Below, piece by piece: positions 16,968 through 25,706 of a DNA stretch of 64,000 nucleotides. The notes under the pieces were generated by a model that was given only the letters and a program-made list of their open reading frames with translations, ran no database searches and was not told the DNA's origin. Each line of letters starts with the position of its first letter. Position 1 is the first letter of the stretch. Origin of the DNA: Plantibacter sp. Leaf314 (lineage in GTDB: Bacteria; Actinomycetota; Actinomycetes; Actinomycetales; Microbacteriaceae); assembly GCF_001423185.1 (NCBI RefSeq), contig NZ_LMOB01000002.1, positions 567,087 through 631,086 on the forward strand, read 5' to 3'. Made by a program: the position numbers and the translations under genes.

Positions 16968-17318
16968 ATGAAAGCACGAGCGGTGACCGTGGGAATGCCC
17001 GTCCGTGACCTGACGCAGGCGATCAGTTGGTATCGAGCTGCTTTCGACCTCGGCGAGCCGGACCAGCTCCCGATGGACAACCTCGCCGAGTTCGATCTCG
17101 GAGCGTTCTGGCTGCAGTTGGCTGAGGATCCTGAGCTGGCCGGCCGACAAGGCATCTCCGTCAACATCAGTGTCGTGGACGCCGCCGCGGAACGTCAGAA
17201 CCTGCTGTCTCGCGGCCTGGCCGTGACCGAGGTGCAACGATTCGAGGGTGTCGTCGAGTTCTTCGCGTTGACCGATCTCGACGGCAACACGATCGGTTTC
17301 GTCACCGAGCTCGGCTGA
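16968..17318 (+). CDS. VOC-superfamily (glyoxalase-like) protein
   Basis: A 116-residue single VOC domain: 'VGMPVRDLTQAISWYRAAFDLG' at the N-terminus, a beta-rich middle, and 'ALTDLDGNTIGFVTELG' at the C-terminus. VOC proteins act as dioxygenases, lyases, isomerases or drug-binding proteins. Metal ligands typical of glyoxalase I are only partly visible (a possible Glu in the last strand is replaced by Gly-Phe), so it may be a binding protein. No strong ribosome site precedes the ATG, and the neighbours give no clue. Confidence 0.75.
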   Translation: MKARAVTVGMPVRDLTQAISWYRAAFDLGEPDQLPMDNLAEFDLGAFWLQLAEDPELAGRQGISVNISVVDAAAERQNLLSRGLAVTEVQRFEGVVEFFALTDLDGNTIGFVTELG

Positions 17319-17405
17319 TCACGCGGCGCAGTCGAACGCGAGCGCCGTGATCACCCGGGCGCGCGCAGGCTGATGCGGCCCGCGGCGACGAGGTGGGACC
17401 CGACC

Positions 17406-17558
17406 TCAGCGACCGACCAGACCGGCCGACCAGAGGACGAGATTCACGAGGATCGCGACGACTCCCACGACGAGGACGACGGCTGTCCAGAACATCACGA
17501 TGCGGAGCAGCCGAGTCTGAGGCGATTCGCCGGGTCGATTCCAAGGTGCGGGAGCCAT
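17406..17558 (-). CDS. 50-residue single-pass membrane protein
   Basis: The product has a short hydrophilic N-terminus ('MAPAPWNRPGESPQTRLLR') and one hydrophobic segment of about 25 residues ending 'GLVGR'. Its composition is typical of small actinobacterial membrane proteins rather than of a shadow frame. There is no clear ribosome site. Function is unknown. Confidence 0.45.
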   Translation of the reverse strand: MAPAPWNRPGESPQTRLLRIVMFWTAVVLVVGVVAILVNLVLWSAGLVGR

Positions 17559-17706
17559 GGAGAAAACGTATCGTGTGGTCGGCGACGCCGTCCACAACAC
17601 CCCGGATGTGCGCTTCTCCTGGTGTGGTCTTCGGCATCGCCGCGGCCACCACGTCGACGGTGAGCGCCCGCACGCCTTGACCGGGCCCGAGGGCCGCGGA
17701 CCGTGC

Positions 17707-18159
17707 TCAGCTGTGCGTCGTGTTCGCCCGCATCTCCTCGACGGTCATCTCCGGTGCACCGCCGGCGGCCGCCTCAGGGTCCATCCAGACGAAGTCCCAG
17801 TGGTGGCCGTCGAGGTCGTCGAAGCTCTTCGAATACATGAAGCCATGGTCCTGCTCGCCGGCAGGTGTCGCCCCGCTCGCGATGGCCGTCTCGAAGATGG
17901 AATCGACGTCGCCCTTGCTCTCGGCGCTGAGCGCGAGCTGCACCTCGGTGGAAGTGGTGGCGTCGATGATCGTCTTGCTCGTGAATTCCGCGAAGAACTC
18001 CCGGGTCAGCAGCATCGCCGTGATCGTGTCGCTGATGACCACGCTCACCGCGTTCTCGTCGCTGAACCCCTCGTTGATCGAGTACCCGAGTGCCTCGAAG
18101 AACTCCCGTGACCGGGCCAGATCGTTGACGGGCAGGTTGACGAAGATCATGGTGGGCAT
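17707..18159 (-). CDS. VOC-family protein, PhnB/glyoxalase-like
   Basis: A 150-residue VOC protein with 'MIFVNLPVNDLARSREFFEALGY' at the start, a middle section rich in polar residues, and 'KSFDDLDGHHWDFVWMDPEA' at the end. This pattern is seen in a large group annotated as lactoylglutathione lyase-like or extradiol dioxygenase-like, whose substrate is mostly unknown. I chose the second ATG (18159) because GAGGGAG lies 9 nt before it, whereas the first ATG (18168) abuts that site. It stands alone, downstream of the ABC exporter on the same strand with a gap of 150 bp. Confidence 0.8.
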   Translation of the reverse strand: MPTMIFVNLPVNDLARSREFFEALGYSINEGFSDENAVSVVISDTITAMLLTREFFAEFTSKTIIDATTSTEVQLALSAESKGDVDSIFETAIASGATPAGEQDHGFMYSKSFDDLDGHHWDFVWMDPEAAAGGAPEMTVEEMRANTTHS

Positions 18160-18312
18160 CAGGGCCATCTCCCTCGATGGTGCCGGCGGCCCGGTGCCGT
18201 CGATCGTGTCTGAATCCTGGCGAGGGTGGCGGACGGCGTCAAGAGGGACTTGAGGAGAGACGGTCGGGGTGTCCGAGCCGAGGACGGCGATGCACTCGCC
18301 ACTGAGCCCCGA

Positions 18313-20250
18313 TCAGCCGACAGGGCGCCTCTGAGGGTAACCACCGGACGCTGGCCCGTTGAGCGCTTCTTCACCTGCAGGTAAGGCTGCGTTCTCCGCG
18401 AACTGCGTGCGGTGCAACTCCTCGTATCGGCCGCTCAGAGCCAGGAGCTCATCGTGGGTACCCCGCTCCACGATCGAACCGTCCTCAACCACGAGGATCA
18501 GGTCTGCGCTGCGGATGGTCGAGAGACGGTGGGCGATCACCATCGCCGTTCGGCCCTCGAGTGCTTCACTGAGCGCCGCCTGTACAGCTGCCTCCGATGT
18601 CGAATCCAGCGCCGCCGTCGCCTCGTCGAGGATGACGACACGTGGCTGGGCGAGGAGGAGCCTCGCGATGGTCATCCTCTGGCGTTCGCCACCCGACAGC
18701 CGGTAGCCGCGCTCGCCGACCATGGTGTCGAGCTGATCCGGCAGCGACCGGATGAGCGGCTCGAGTCGCGCACGGCGAACGGCGTCCCACACCTCGTCGT
18801 CGGATGCCTCCGGCCTGGCGAGGCGCAGGTTGGCGAGGATGGTCTCGTGGAACAGGTGGCCGTCTTGGGTCACCATGCCCAGGGTGTGCCGCATCGAGGC
18901 GAAGCTGACGTCGCGAACGTCGGTACCCCCGATGCGCACGGCGCCGCTGTCGACGTCGTACAAGCGTGAGAGGAGTTGGGCGATCGTGGACTTACCGGCT
19001 CCGGACGTCCCGACGATGGCGACGGTCTGACCCGGCTCGATCCTGAAGGAGATGCCGTGCAGCACCTCGTCACCGCCGCGGGTGTCGAGCGTCGAAACCT
19101 CTTCGAGCGAGGCGAGCGACACCTTGTCGGCGGACGGGTAGGCGAAACGCACATCGTCGAACTCGACGGACGCGGGGCCCTCGGGGAAGGTGACGGCGTC
19201 GGGCTTCTCCTGGATGAGCGGCTTGAGATCCAGCACCTCGAAGACGCGCTCGAAGCTGACCACAGCGCTCATGATCTCGACCCGGGCGTTCGCGAGGCCG
19301 GTCAGGGGCACGTAGAGCCGGGTGAGCAGGAGCGCCAGGGTGACCACCTCTCCGGTGTCGAGCTGGCCGGCGAGTGCGAGGGTGCCGCCGAGCCCGTATA
19401 CGAGCGCGAGGGCGAGAGCGGAGACGAGCATCAGCGCGGTGACGAAGACGAACTGCAACATCGCCGTGCGTACCCCGATGTCTCTCACCCGGGCGGCGCG
19501 CACGCGGAACTCCTCGGCCTCCTCGTCAGGTCGGCCGAACAGTTTCACGAGGGTGGCGCCGGGTGCCGAGAAGCGCTCGGTCATCTGCGTGCTCATAGCC
19601 GAATTGTGGTCAGCTGCTTCGCGGCGCAGCGCGGCGAGGCGACGACCCATGCGGCGCGCGGGTATCAGGAAGATCGGGAGCATGATCACGGCGAGGACCG
19701 TCACGAGCCAGGACGTGCTGAGCATGACGGTCAAGGTGAGGATCAGGGCCACGATGTTCGTGACCACGCCCGACAACGTGCCGCTGAAGGCCTGCTGAGC
19801 GCCGATCACGTCATTGTTGAGGCGGCTCACCAGGGCGCCGGTCCGTGTTCGGGTGAAGAATGCGATCGGCATCTTCTGCACGTGGTTGAAGACGGCGGTG
19901 CGCAGATCCAGGATCACGCCTTCGCCGATCCGCGCCGAGAACCATCGCGTCACGAGCGACACGGCGGCATCCGCGAGAGCGACGAGGGCGATGACGGCGG
20001 CGAGCCACACGATGGTCGTGACCGCTCCCCGGGCGACGATGACGTCGACCACCTTGCCGGCGAGCACTGGCGTCGCGACCGCGAGGAAGGCTCCCCCGAT
20101 GGAAAGCGTGATGAAGATCACCAGCTTCGACCGGTAGGGCACCGCGAACGTCAGGATCCGCATCACGGACTCACGGGAGAAACCGTGCTTGCCATCCCTG
20201 GCGGACGAGATCTTGTAGAGCGAGCTCCAGGCCGCGCTTTCCATGCTCAT
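18313..20250 (-). CDS. ABC exporter, fused permease and ATPase
   Basis: A 645-residue half-transporter. Residues ~35-340 form a six-helix type-1 exporter domain. The C-terminal ATPase shows Walker A 'VGTSGAGKST', the signature 'LSGGERQRMTIARLLL', Walker B 'RVVILDEATAALD' and the H-loop 'MVIAHRLSTI'. It is of the MsbA/multidrug type and is expected to act as a homodimer at the cytoplasmic membrane; the substrate is unknown. ATG 20250 follows GGAAGGA at 6 nt. An inverted repeat 40-55 bp upstream may be an operator shared with the divergent hydrolase. Confidence 0.88.
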   Translation of the reverse strand: MSMESAAWSSLYKISSARDGKHGFSRESVMRILTFAVPYRSKLVIFITLSIGGAFLAVATPVLAGKVVDVIVARGAVTTIVWLAAVIALVALADAAVSLVTRWFSARIGEGVILDLRTAVFNHVQKMPIAFFTRTRTGALVSRLNNDVIGAQQAFSGTLSGVVTNIVALILTLTVMLSTSWLVTVLAVIMLPIFLIPARRMGRRLAALRREAADHNSAMSTQMTERFSAPGATLVKLFGRPDEEAEEFRVRAARVRDIGVRTAMLQFVFVTALMLVSALALALVYGLGGTLALAGQLDTGEVVTLALLLTRLYVPLTGLANARVEIMSAVVSFERVFEVLDLKPLIQEKPDAVTFPEGPASVEFDDVRFAYPSADKVSLASLEEVSTLDTRGGDEVLHGISFRIEPGQTVAIVGTSGAGKSTIAQLLSRLYDVDSGAVRIGGTDVRDVSFASMRHTLGMVTQDGHLFHETILANLRLARPEASDDEVWDAVRRARLEPLIRSLPDQLDTMVGERGYRLSGGERQRMTIARLLLAQPRVVILDEATAALDSTSEAAVQAALSEALEGRTAMVIAHRLSTIRSADLILVVEDGSIVERGTHDELLALSGRYEELHRTQFAENAALPAGEEALNGPASGGYPQRRPVG

Positions 20251-20290
20251 TGCGGTTCCTTCCGTGGGCGCCAGCCCTAAACGTAGATGC

Positions 20291-20306
20291 CGGGTGTTCA
20301 AACCCG
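20291..20306. promoter_or_regulatory. Inverted repeat in a divergent promoter
   Basis: CGGGT-GTTCAA-ACCCG lies 40 bp before the ABC exporter gene. A related octamer, GGTGTTCA, recurs at about 20334. Both lie in the region between two divergent genes, so a regulator site is plausible but unproven. Confidence 0.3.
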
Positions 20307-20455
20307 AAATCCTCCTCACCTGCATCGAGCCGGGGTGTTCAGGAAGCGGCTCGGCAGGCGACGAGGGCGTGCGCTGTGTCGTTGCTCGGGTTCATCGGCG
20401 GTGTCGCCGTGGCGGCGACGCTCGGCGTCGCAGGGCTGGCAGGGTTGGGAACACC

Positions 20456-21199
20456 ATGTTCTCCACCCGTTCCGGCCTCGACGACGCAGCGCCCGTGCTG
20501 CTGCTCCACGGCGGCGGCGTTGCCGGGTGGATGTGGGACTCCTTGAGGGGAACACTCGAGCCCTGCCATGCCGTTCTCGTTCCCGACCTCCCCGGCCACG
20601 GCCGCTCGGCCGGCGAGTCGTACGTCTCCCATGCAGAGACCGTTGCTGCACTCTCGCAGCTCCTCGTCGCGACGGTGCCTGGACGCCCGGCGACCGTGAT
20701 CGGCTTCTCGCTCGGAGCCCAGCTCGCCATCCGACTCGCCTCCGAGCATCCTGAGCTCGTCAGCCAAGTGATCGTCGTCAGCGCTCAGGCGCAGGCCATG
20801 CCGTTCACGAACGTCACCTTGCGAGCACTCGGAGTCGCTGCTCCCCTGGCTCGCAGACGATGGTTCGCGAAGCTGCAGGCCCGAGAGCTGTTCATCCCTC
20901 CTCACCTGATGGCCGAGTACATCCGCACCAGCGCCGGTATCACGAAGGCGACGCTGTCGGCCGCGGTCGGCGACAACCTGAGGTTCGAGCTACCCGCGGG
21001 ATGGTCGGCGTTCCGAGGGCGTGCGCTCGTCATGGTCGGACGACGGGAACGACGTCTCATGCGTGATTCGGCAGACGCCATCCATGCAGCGCTGCCCGGG
21101 AGCGAACGCTCGATCATCGACGGTTGCGGCCATGGCATCCCACTCCCACGCCCGGAGTGGTTCGACGACCGCGTCCTGCACTGGCTCTCCGCGGCCTGA
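20456..21199 (+). CDS. Alpha/beta hydrolase
   Basis: A 247-residue alpha/beta-hydrolase fold enzyme. Visible are the oxyanion-hole motif LLHGGGVAGWMWD, the DLPGHGRS loop, the nucleophile elbow GFSLGAQ (Ser near residue 95) and the C-terminal catalytic His in 'DGCGHGIPLPRPEWF'. The substrate, an ester or similar, is unknown. I chose ATG 20456, where the fold begins. Just upstream, in another frame (GTG 20376), there is a hydrophobic stretch resembling a membrane anchor; a frameshift could have cut it off. It is divergent from the ABC exporter. Confidence 0.8.
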   Translation: MFSTRSGLDDAAPVLLLHGGGVAGWMWDSLRGTLEPCHAVLVPDLPGHGRSAGESYVSHAETVAALSQLLVATVPGRPATVIGFSLGAQLAIRLASEHPELVSQVIVVSAQAQAMPFTNVTLRALGVAAPLARRRWFAKLQARELFIPPHLMAEYIRTSAGITKATLSAAVGDNLRFELPAGWSAFRGRALVMVGRRERRLMRDSADAIHAALPGSERSIIDGCGHGIPLPRPEWFDDRVLHWLSAA

Positions 21200-21417
21200 A
21201 TCGAACCGTCAGAGGAGGACGTCATGACCTCTTCGCGCACCGTCGAAACGAAAGTCCGGTATGTAGCCCGCTCGGTGTTGCGCGATCAGCGAGCATGGAA
21301 TGCGACGTTCAGGTACCCCGGTCACGTCCCGTCGAGTGGTCCGACTTCCCGACACCATGCCGTAGCGGGGTCGTCCGCAGTGGCATACGCTCCGGAACAC
21401 ACGATGAGGGCGGGACC

Positions 21418-21630
21418 ATGGCGCAACGGTGGGTGCTGGTGCATGAGGGCTCGGTCTACGACCTGCCGTCGCAGGCGGTGGCTCGGTTCATGCAGCGGCG
21501 GATCAGCAGGGCTCGATCCTCGGGCGAGGCGCTGCTCTTGCGCATTCCGGTACCCGGGTCCGTCGACGTCGTGACGGTGGTCGTCGACGCGAGCACACGC
21601 GTGTCCGTGCGGTCTCGTCACTACTCATGA
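21418..21630 (+). CDS. 70-residue hypothetical protein
   Basis: A small basic protein (starts 'MAQRWVLVHEGSVYDLPSQA', ends 'VSVRSRHYS') with a plausible alpha/beta composition. The ATG is preceded by GAGGGCGGGA. The codon pattern matches the neighbourhood. It has no recognised family and could be a chance frame. Confidence 0.45.
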   Translation: MAQRWVLVHEGSVYDLPSQAVARFMQRRISRARSSGEALLLRIPVPGSVDVVTVVVDASTRVSVRSRHYS

Positions 21631-21750
21631 CGAGCGCGCGGGCTCCTGCATGCGCCGAGCGCTTGCGCATACAGCGCTTGACGATGCAGACCAGGAGTCT
21701 CGGGAACGCTCGTCGCAGGCGGATGGCGTTCAGGGATCCGGTCTGGCAGA

Positions 21751-22956
21751 TCAGCCGGTGGCGACGAACACCCGTCCGTCGGTGGACACCGTGACGGGGT
21801 CCGGCCCCGGTGAGACGAACACCGCCGTCCCTCGCTCGAGCACCATGGTCTCCGAGCCCTGTTCCACCCGCGCCGTCCCGGCGGTGACAACGATCACCGC
21901 CGCCTCACCGCCAGCGAGGCCGGTCGCCGTCCCTGGACCGATCCGGGCGAGGAGGAAGTCGTCGACCGGCACCGGGTACACGACCCCACCGCCGGTGCGC
22001 GCAATCGGCTCGACGAACGGGATCGGCAGTGGCTCGAAATCGAGAACGGCGAGGAGCTCCGGCACGTCGACGTGTTTCGGCGTCAGCCCTCCACGCAGCA
22101 CGTTGTCGCTCGACGCCATGACCTCGACCCCGAAGCCTGAGAGGTACGCGTGGATGTTCCCAGCGGGCAGGAACAGCGCCTCACCCTCCTGCAGGGTCAC
22201 GAGGTTGAGGAGCGCCGCGACGACGATGCCGGGGTCCCCCGGGTACGCTTCGGCGAGCTGCAGGATGAGCTCGCGCTCGGCCGACCAACGTGCCGGACCG
22301 TCGTCGTCCCCGAGACCTTCGCCGACCGTGCCGGCACCGGCGGCACCGACGAGGGCTGCGACCGCGCCGGGCGTCGGTCGTTCGAGCACTGACCGCACCG
22401 TCGATTCCAGCCCCTCGTCGACCAGCTGAGCCAGGAGCGCCTCGAGCACCACCCGGCCCGGCACGTCGACGAGGCTGGCCAGATACGTCAGCAACTCGCA
22501 CGACTCCTCGACCGCCCGGAATCCGCAGAGGGCACGGAAACCGTCCTGGAGAGCGACGATGATCTCCGGCTTGTGCCAGGCGTCCTTGTAGTTCCGATGC
22601 GGCGCGTCCAGCGGCACGCCGCGCGAGTCCTCGTCAGCGAACCCGGCCCTGGCCCGGTCGGGGGTGGGGTGGACTTGGAGGGAGAGCGGCCTCGCAGCAG
22701 CCAACAGCTTCAGCAGGAACGGCATCCTGGAACGCCCACCGAGAGCCGCGTCGGGGTCCGACGCGATCCACTCGTTGAGACTGCTCGGAAGACCGCGATC
22801 CTGACCGACGAGTTCGGTCACGCTGCCGGGGTGTGCCCCGAGCCAGAGTTCCGCCTGAGGCGAACCGTCGGCGGGCACGCCGAGCATCTCCGGGATCGCC
22901 GTCGTCGACCCCCAGGCGTATCGCTTGGGGTCGCTGGTGATGCGGTGCAGTCCCAT
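21751..22956 (-). CDS. manA: Mannose-6-phosphate isomerase, class I
   Basis: A 401-residue type I phosphomannose isomerase, which converts mannose-6-phosphate to fructose-6-phosphate. Zinc-site motifs are visible: 'SLQVHPTPDRARAGF' (Gln, His) near residue 97, 'YKDAWHKPEII' (Glu) near residue 125, and 'PAGNIHAYLSGFGVEVMASSDN' (His) near residue 268. Length matches the family. It is the last gene of the mannan operon: its ATG overlaps the stop of the mannanase gene by one base (TGATG), so the two are translationally coupled. It delivers mannose from the locus into glycolysis. Confidence 0.93.
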   Translation of the reverse strand: MGLHRITSDPKRYAWGSTTAIPEMLGVPADGSPQAELWLGAHPGSVTELVGQDRGLPSSLNEWIASDPDAALGGRSRMPFLLKLLAAARPLSLQVHPTPDRARAGFADEDSRGVPLDAPHRNYKDAWHKPEIIVALQDGFRALCGFRAVEESCELLTYLASLVDVPGRVVLEALLAQLVDEGLESTVRSVLERPTPGAVAALVGAAGAGTVGEGLGDDDGPARWSAERELILQLAEAYPGDPGIVVAALLNLVTLQEGEALFLPAGNIHAYLSGFGVEVMASSDNVLRGGLTPKHVDVPELLAVLDFEPLPIPFVEPIARTGGGVVYPVPVDDFLLARIGPGTATGLAGGEAAVIVVTAGTARVEQGSETMVLERGTAVFVSPGPDPVTVSTDGRVFVATG

Positions 22957-25706
22957 CAGCGCACCCGTCGGCGACCGCGGGCCAGCAGCAGGCCACCGAT
23001 CGCGAGGAGCGCGAGCGCACCGACGATCCAGGGCGTGGCCTCCAGGCCGGTGCGGGCGAGGTCTTCCGTCGACACCGTCGTGTCGGTGCCGCCCGCTCCG
23101 CCGGGTTGCCCCGTGCCCGGCTGCCCCGTGCCCGGTTGTCCTGTGCCCGGTTCCGGCTCCGCCGCCGCGACCGTCGTGACGATGTCATCGACCAGCAGGG
23201 TGCCGGTGCCCTCGCCGCCGAGGTAGAGCCCGATCTGGGTGACGGAGGTCGGGTCGAACGCCGCCTCGCCGGCCCACGCCGGTGGGGCGAAGGAGGAGAA
23301 CGGGATCTCGACCAGCTGCCAGCCCTCGCCCTCGATGGGCGCGACCGTCTCCCAGTAGGTCCCTCGCGTCACGAACTGAACGGTGACGTCGTCGCCCGGT
23401 GTCCCCTGCACCCAGAGCTCGAGCCCGGTGTAGCCCCACCAGTCCTGCGGCGTCTGGAATGTGCGGACGACACCGGCGTATCCGGGACCGGCGAGATCGT
23501 ACGCGGCTGTCATCGCCTGCGTTCCGGTGTCCGGGTTCGTCGTGATCGACGGGGTCACCGCACCGCCCCCGGTATTCCGCACGTAGGTGGCCTGCAACGC
23601 GGCGTCATCGGCATAGGACTCGAAGTCCTCGACGACGAGCGGCTCGCTCGGGAGGGGCTTCATGAGGAAGTCCGCCGCTCCCGTGCTCGAGGCGGTCGCC
23701 CCTGCTCCGTTGACCGCGGTGACCGACCACCAGTACCGCTGTCCTGGAGTGAGGGCCACCGTCGGCGTGATGGAGGGGTTTCCGATGCCGTCAACGACGA
23801 CGACCGGGTTCCCGAGGTCGACCTGCGCCGCAAGCGTGAAGCGGTAGTACGCCGCTCCTGCCGCCGGCTGCCAGGTGAAGGTCGGGGTCGCGGTCACGTC
23901 GACGGTGCCGGATGCGGGCGAGATCGATGCGAACGCCGCCGGTGGCCCGCTCGGGGCGTCCACCGCCGACCAGATGGTGGCTCGCGAAACGCTCGCGCCG
24001 GCGGCGAGCGTCACCCTGAGGTACGGCCCCACCAGATCGCGTGCGGCCACCGCGCCGTCGGGTCCGACCTCGGACAATGCGGTCTCCCAGGCAGAACCGT
24101 CAGCACTGGACTCGACCACGACCGACCCGGATGCGATGAAGGACGCCGCCAAGAGCCGGTCCTGCTTCCAGGTGACGCTGGCTCCATCGGAGGCTGCGAC
24201 CACACTCGTCCCATCCGCCCGTGGAACGATCGTCGTGCCGTCGTGCGCCTCGGTGAGCAGCCAGGATTCGAGCGGGTCCACGAGCACGCGGGTGTCGGTC
24301 TCGGTCGCGAGCGGGTCTGACAGCGCCGCATCGGCTCCGGCCCCGTCGATCGCGACGACGCGGTAGACGGCTCCCGTCGGCGAGGTGAAGTCCGTCGCGG
24401 ACCCGGCGTCGGCTCGGAGCGCGCCGGTGTCCACCGCGGTCCACGAGGTCCCGTCGAGCGAGCGCTCGACCCGGTATGAGACCGCGCCGCCTGCCCCGCG
24501 CCATCGGATCGTGTTGATGCCGTCCGCGCGGTCGACCGCCGTGATGAGCGGTGTCCCGACGGCGGGAGCAGCCTGCACGGCACCGATCGCGGCCGCGTAG
24601 GCGGTGATCGCGGAGACCCGGGCGCGCTCGGCGTCGGTGACACCGGGTGCATGGATCGTGAATCCGTCGTCGTGCGGGACGAGCCCGCCACGGTCGTTGT
24701 TCCCGAACAGCGACCAGAACAGCATGCCGGTCACGTTCGGGTCGGCGACCAGCGGTTCGAGGAGTGCCGGGCTCGCAGCCGTGGAGGCGTACTCGCCAGC
24801 CAGGTACACCTTGCCCGCGGCGGTGACCGTGGCCGCGTCAGCCGACACGCGTGCGGCGGTGGGCGGGTAGTAGTGCACATCGACGATGTCGAGTTCCGGC
24901 GCGGAGAGCGTGTCCGGGTCGATGTCGAATCGCCGACCGGCCGCGACGAGCTGCTGTGGGGCGCGTTCCTTGATGAACGCGACCTGCCGGTCGATCCACG
25001 TTGCGGTCATCCCCTCCAACTCGTTCCCGAGCTCCCACGCCATGATCGTCGGGTCCTCGATGTACGGGACGCCGGTCAGCGCGTTCGTCCGCTGCAGGAT
25101 CGCGTCGACGTAGGCCTGGTAGGCGGCGATCGGCCGCTCGTCGGTGTAGAAGTCGGCCGACGTCAGCCCGAACGGGGTCGTGAAGTCGCGATGCCCGCCG
25201 TGGTAGTACTCCCACTCGTCGGTGAGCGGGAGCACGAGCCGGATGCCGAGCTTGCCGGCGTACGCGACGGCGAAGTCGATCGTCGCGAACGCCTCCTCGT
25301 TCATCTGCCCGAGGCTCGGCATGATGGCCAGGGGGTTCGCGCCGTCCTGGCCCGTCGAGGTCATCATGTGCGTCCGGACGACGGTAGAACCCATCCGGGC
25401 CGCCGCGTCGAGGGTGTCGGCGATGCGGAAGGCCGTCGGGTAGTCGACCCCGCCCACGTTCTCGTCGAGACCGAGCCAGTAGATGTTCGGGCCGCTGAAC
25501 CGGAAGGTCTCACCGTCGAGCACGAGGCGGGAACCGTCACGCTCGACGAACGAGGTGTTGCGTGAGGTCCAGTCGACCGGGGCGGCAGCGGCCGGTGCCG
25601 CGAGCGCCGGAAGCAGCGCGGCGGTGACGGCCGCCGCGACCATGCCGGCGGCCAGGCGGCCGCTCGTGTTGCGGTGGGGTGGGCGGGGGTCCGGGGTGCG
25701 GTTCAT
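22956..25706 (-). CDS. Wall-anchored multidomain GH5 beta-mannanase
   Basis: A 916-residue secreted enzyme. Residues 1-42 are a signal peptide. Residues ~43-385 are a GH5 catalytic domain of the endo-1,4-beta-mannanase type, with acid/base Glu229 in 'AWELGNELEG' and nucleophile Glu305 in 'YLAGEYAS'. Two Fn3-like modules (~395-480 and ~600-690) alternate with beta-rich regions; the last (~695-850) looks like a carbohydrate-binding module and ends in 'VDDI'. A Pro-Gly-Thr-Gly-Gln linker repeat precedes LARTG (883-887), a hydrophobic segment and RGRRRVR: an LAxTG sorting signal for class E sortase. AAGGAG lies 9 nt before the ATG, which overlaps the ROK gene's stop by 4 nt. It cleaves mannan at the cell surface. 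Confidence 0.88.
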   Translation of the reverse strand: MNRTPDPRPPHRNTSGRLAAGMVAAAVTAALLPALAAPAAAAPVDWTSRNTSFVERDGSRLVLDGETFRFSGPNIYWLGLDENVGGVDYPTAFRIADTLDAAARMGSTVVRTHMMTSTGQDGANPLAIMPSLGQMNEEAFATIDFAVAYAGKLGIRLVLPLTDEWEYYHGGHRDFTTPFGLTSADFYTDERPIAAYQAYVDAILQRTNALTGVPYIEDPTIMAWELGNELEGMTATWIDRQVAFIKERAPQQLVAAGRRFDIDPDTLSAPELDIVDVHYYPPTAARVSADAATVTAAGKVYLAGEYASTAASPALLEPLVADPNVTGMLFWSLFGNNDRGGLVPHDDGFTIHAPGVTDAERARVSAITAYAAAIGAVQAAPAVGTPLITAVDRADGINTIRWRGAGGAVSYRVERSLDGTSWTAVDTGALRADAGSATDFTSPTGAVYRVVAIDGAGADAALSDPLATETDTRVLVDPLESWLLTEAHDGTTIVPRADGTSVVAASDGASVTWKQDRLLAASFIASGSVVVESSADGSAWETALSEVGPDGAVAARDLVGPYLRVTLAAGASVSRATIWSAVDAPSGPPAAFASISPASGTVDVTATPTFTWQPAAGAAYYRFTLAAQVDLGNPVVVVDGIGNPSITPTVALTPGQRYWWSVTAVNGAGATASSTGAADFLMKPLPSEPLVVEDFESYADDAALQATYVRNTGGGAVTPSITTNPDTGTQAMTAAYDLAGPGYAGVVRTFQTPQDWWGYTGLELWVQGTPGDDVTVQFVTRGTYWETVAPIEGEGWQLVEIPFSSFAPPAWAGEAAFDPTSVTQIGLYLGGEGTGTLLVDDIVTTVAAAEPEPGTGQPGTGQPGTGQPGGAGGTDTTVSTEDLARTGLEATPWIVGALALLAIGGLLLARGRRRVR
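23101..23150. repeat. 15-bp tandem coding repeat in mannanase linker
   Basis: About three copies of a 15-bp unit encode the repeated peptide PGTGQ next to the wall-sorting signal. Such repeats change copy number easily and would alter the length of the wall-spanning linker. Confidence 0.7.
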
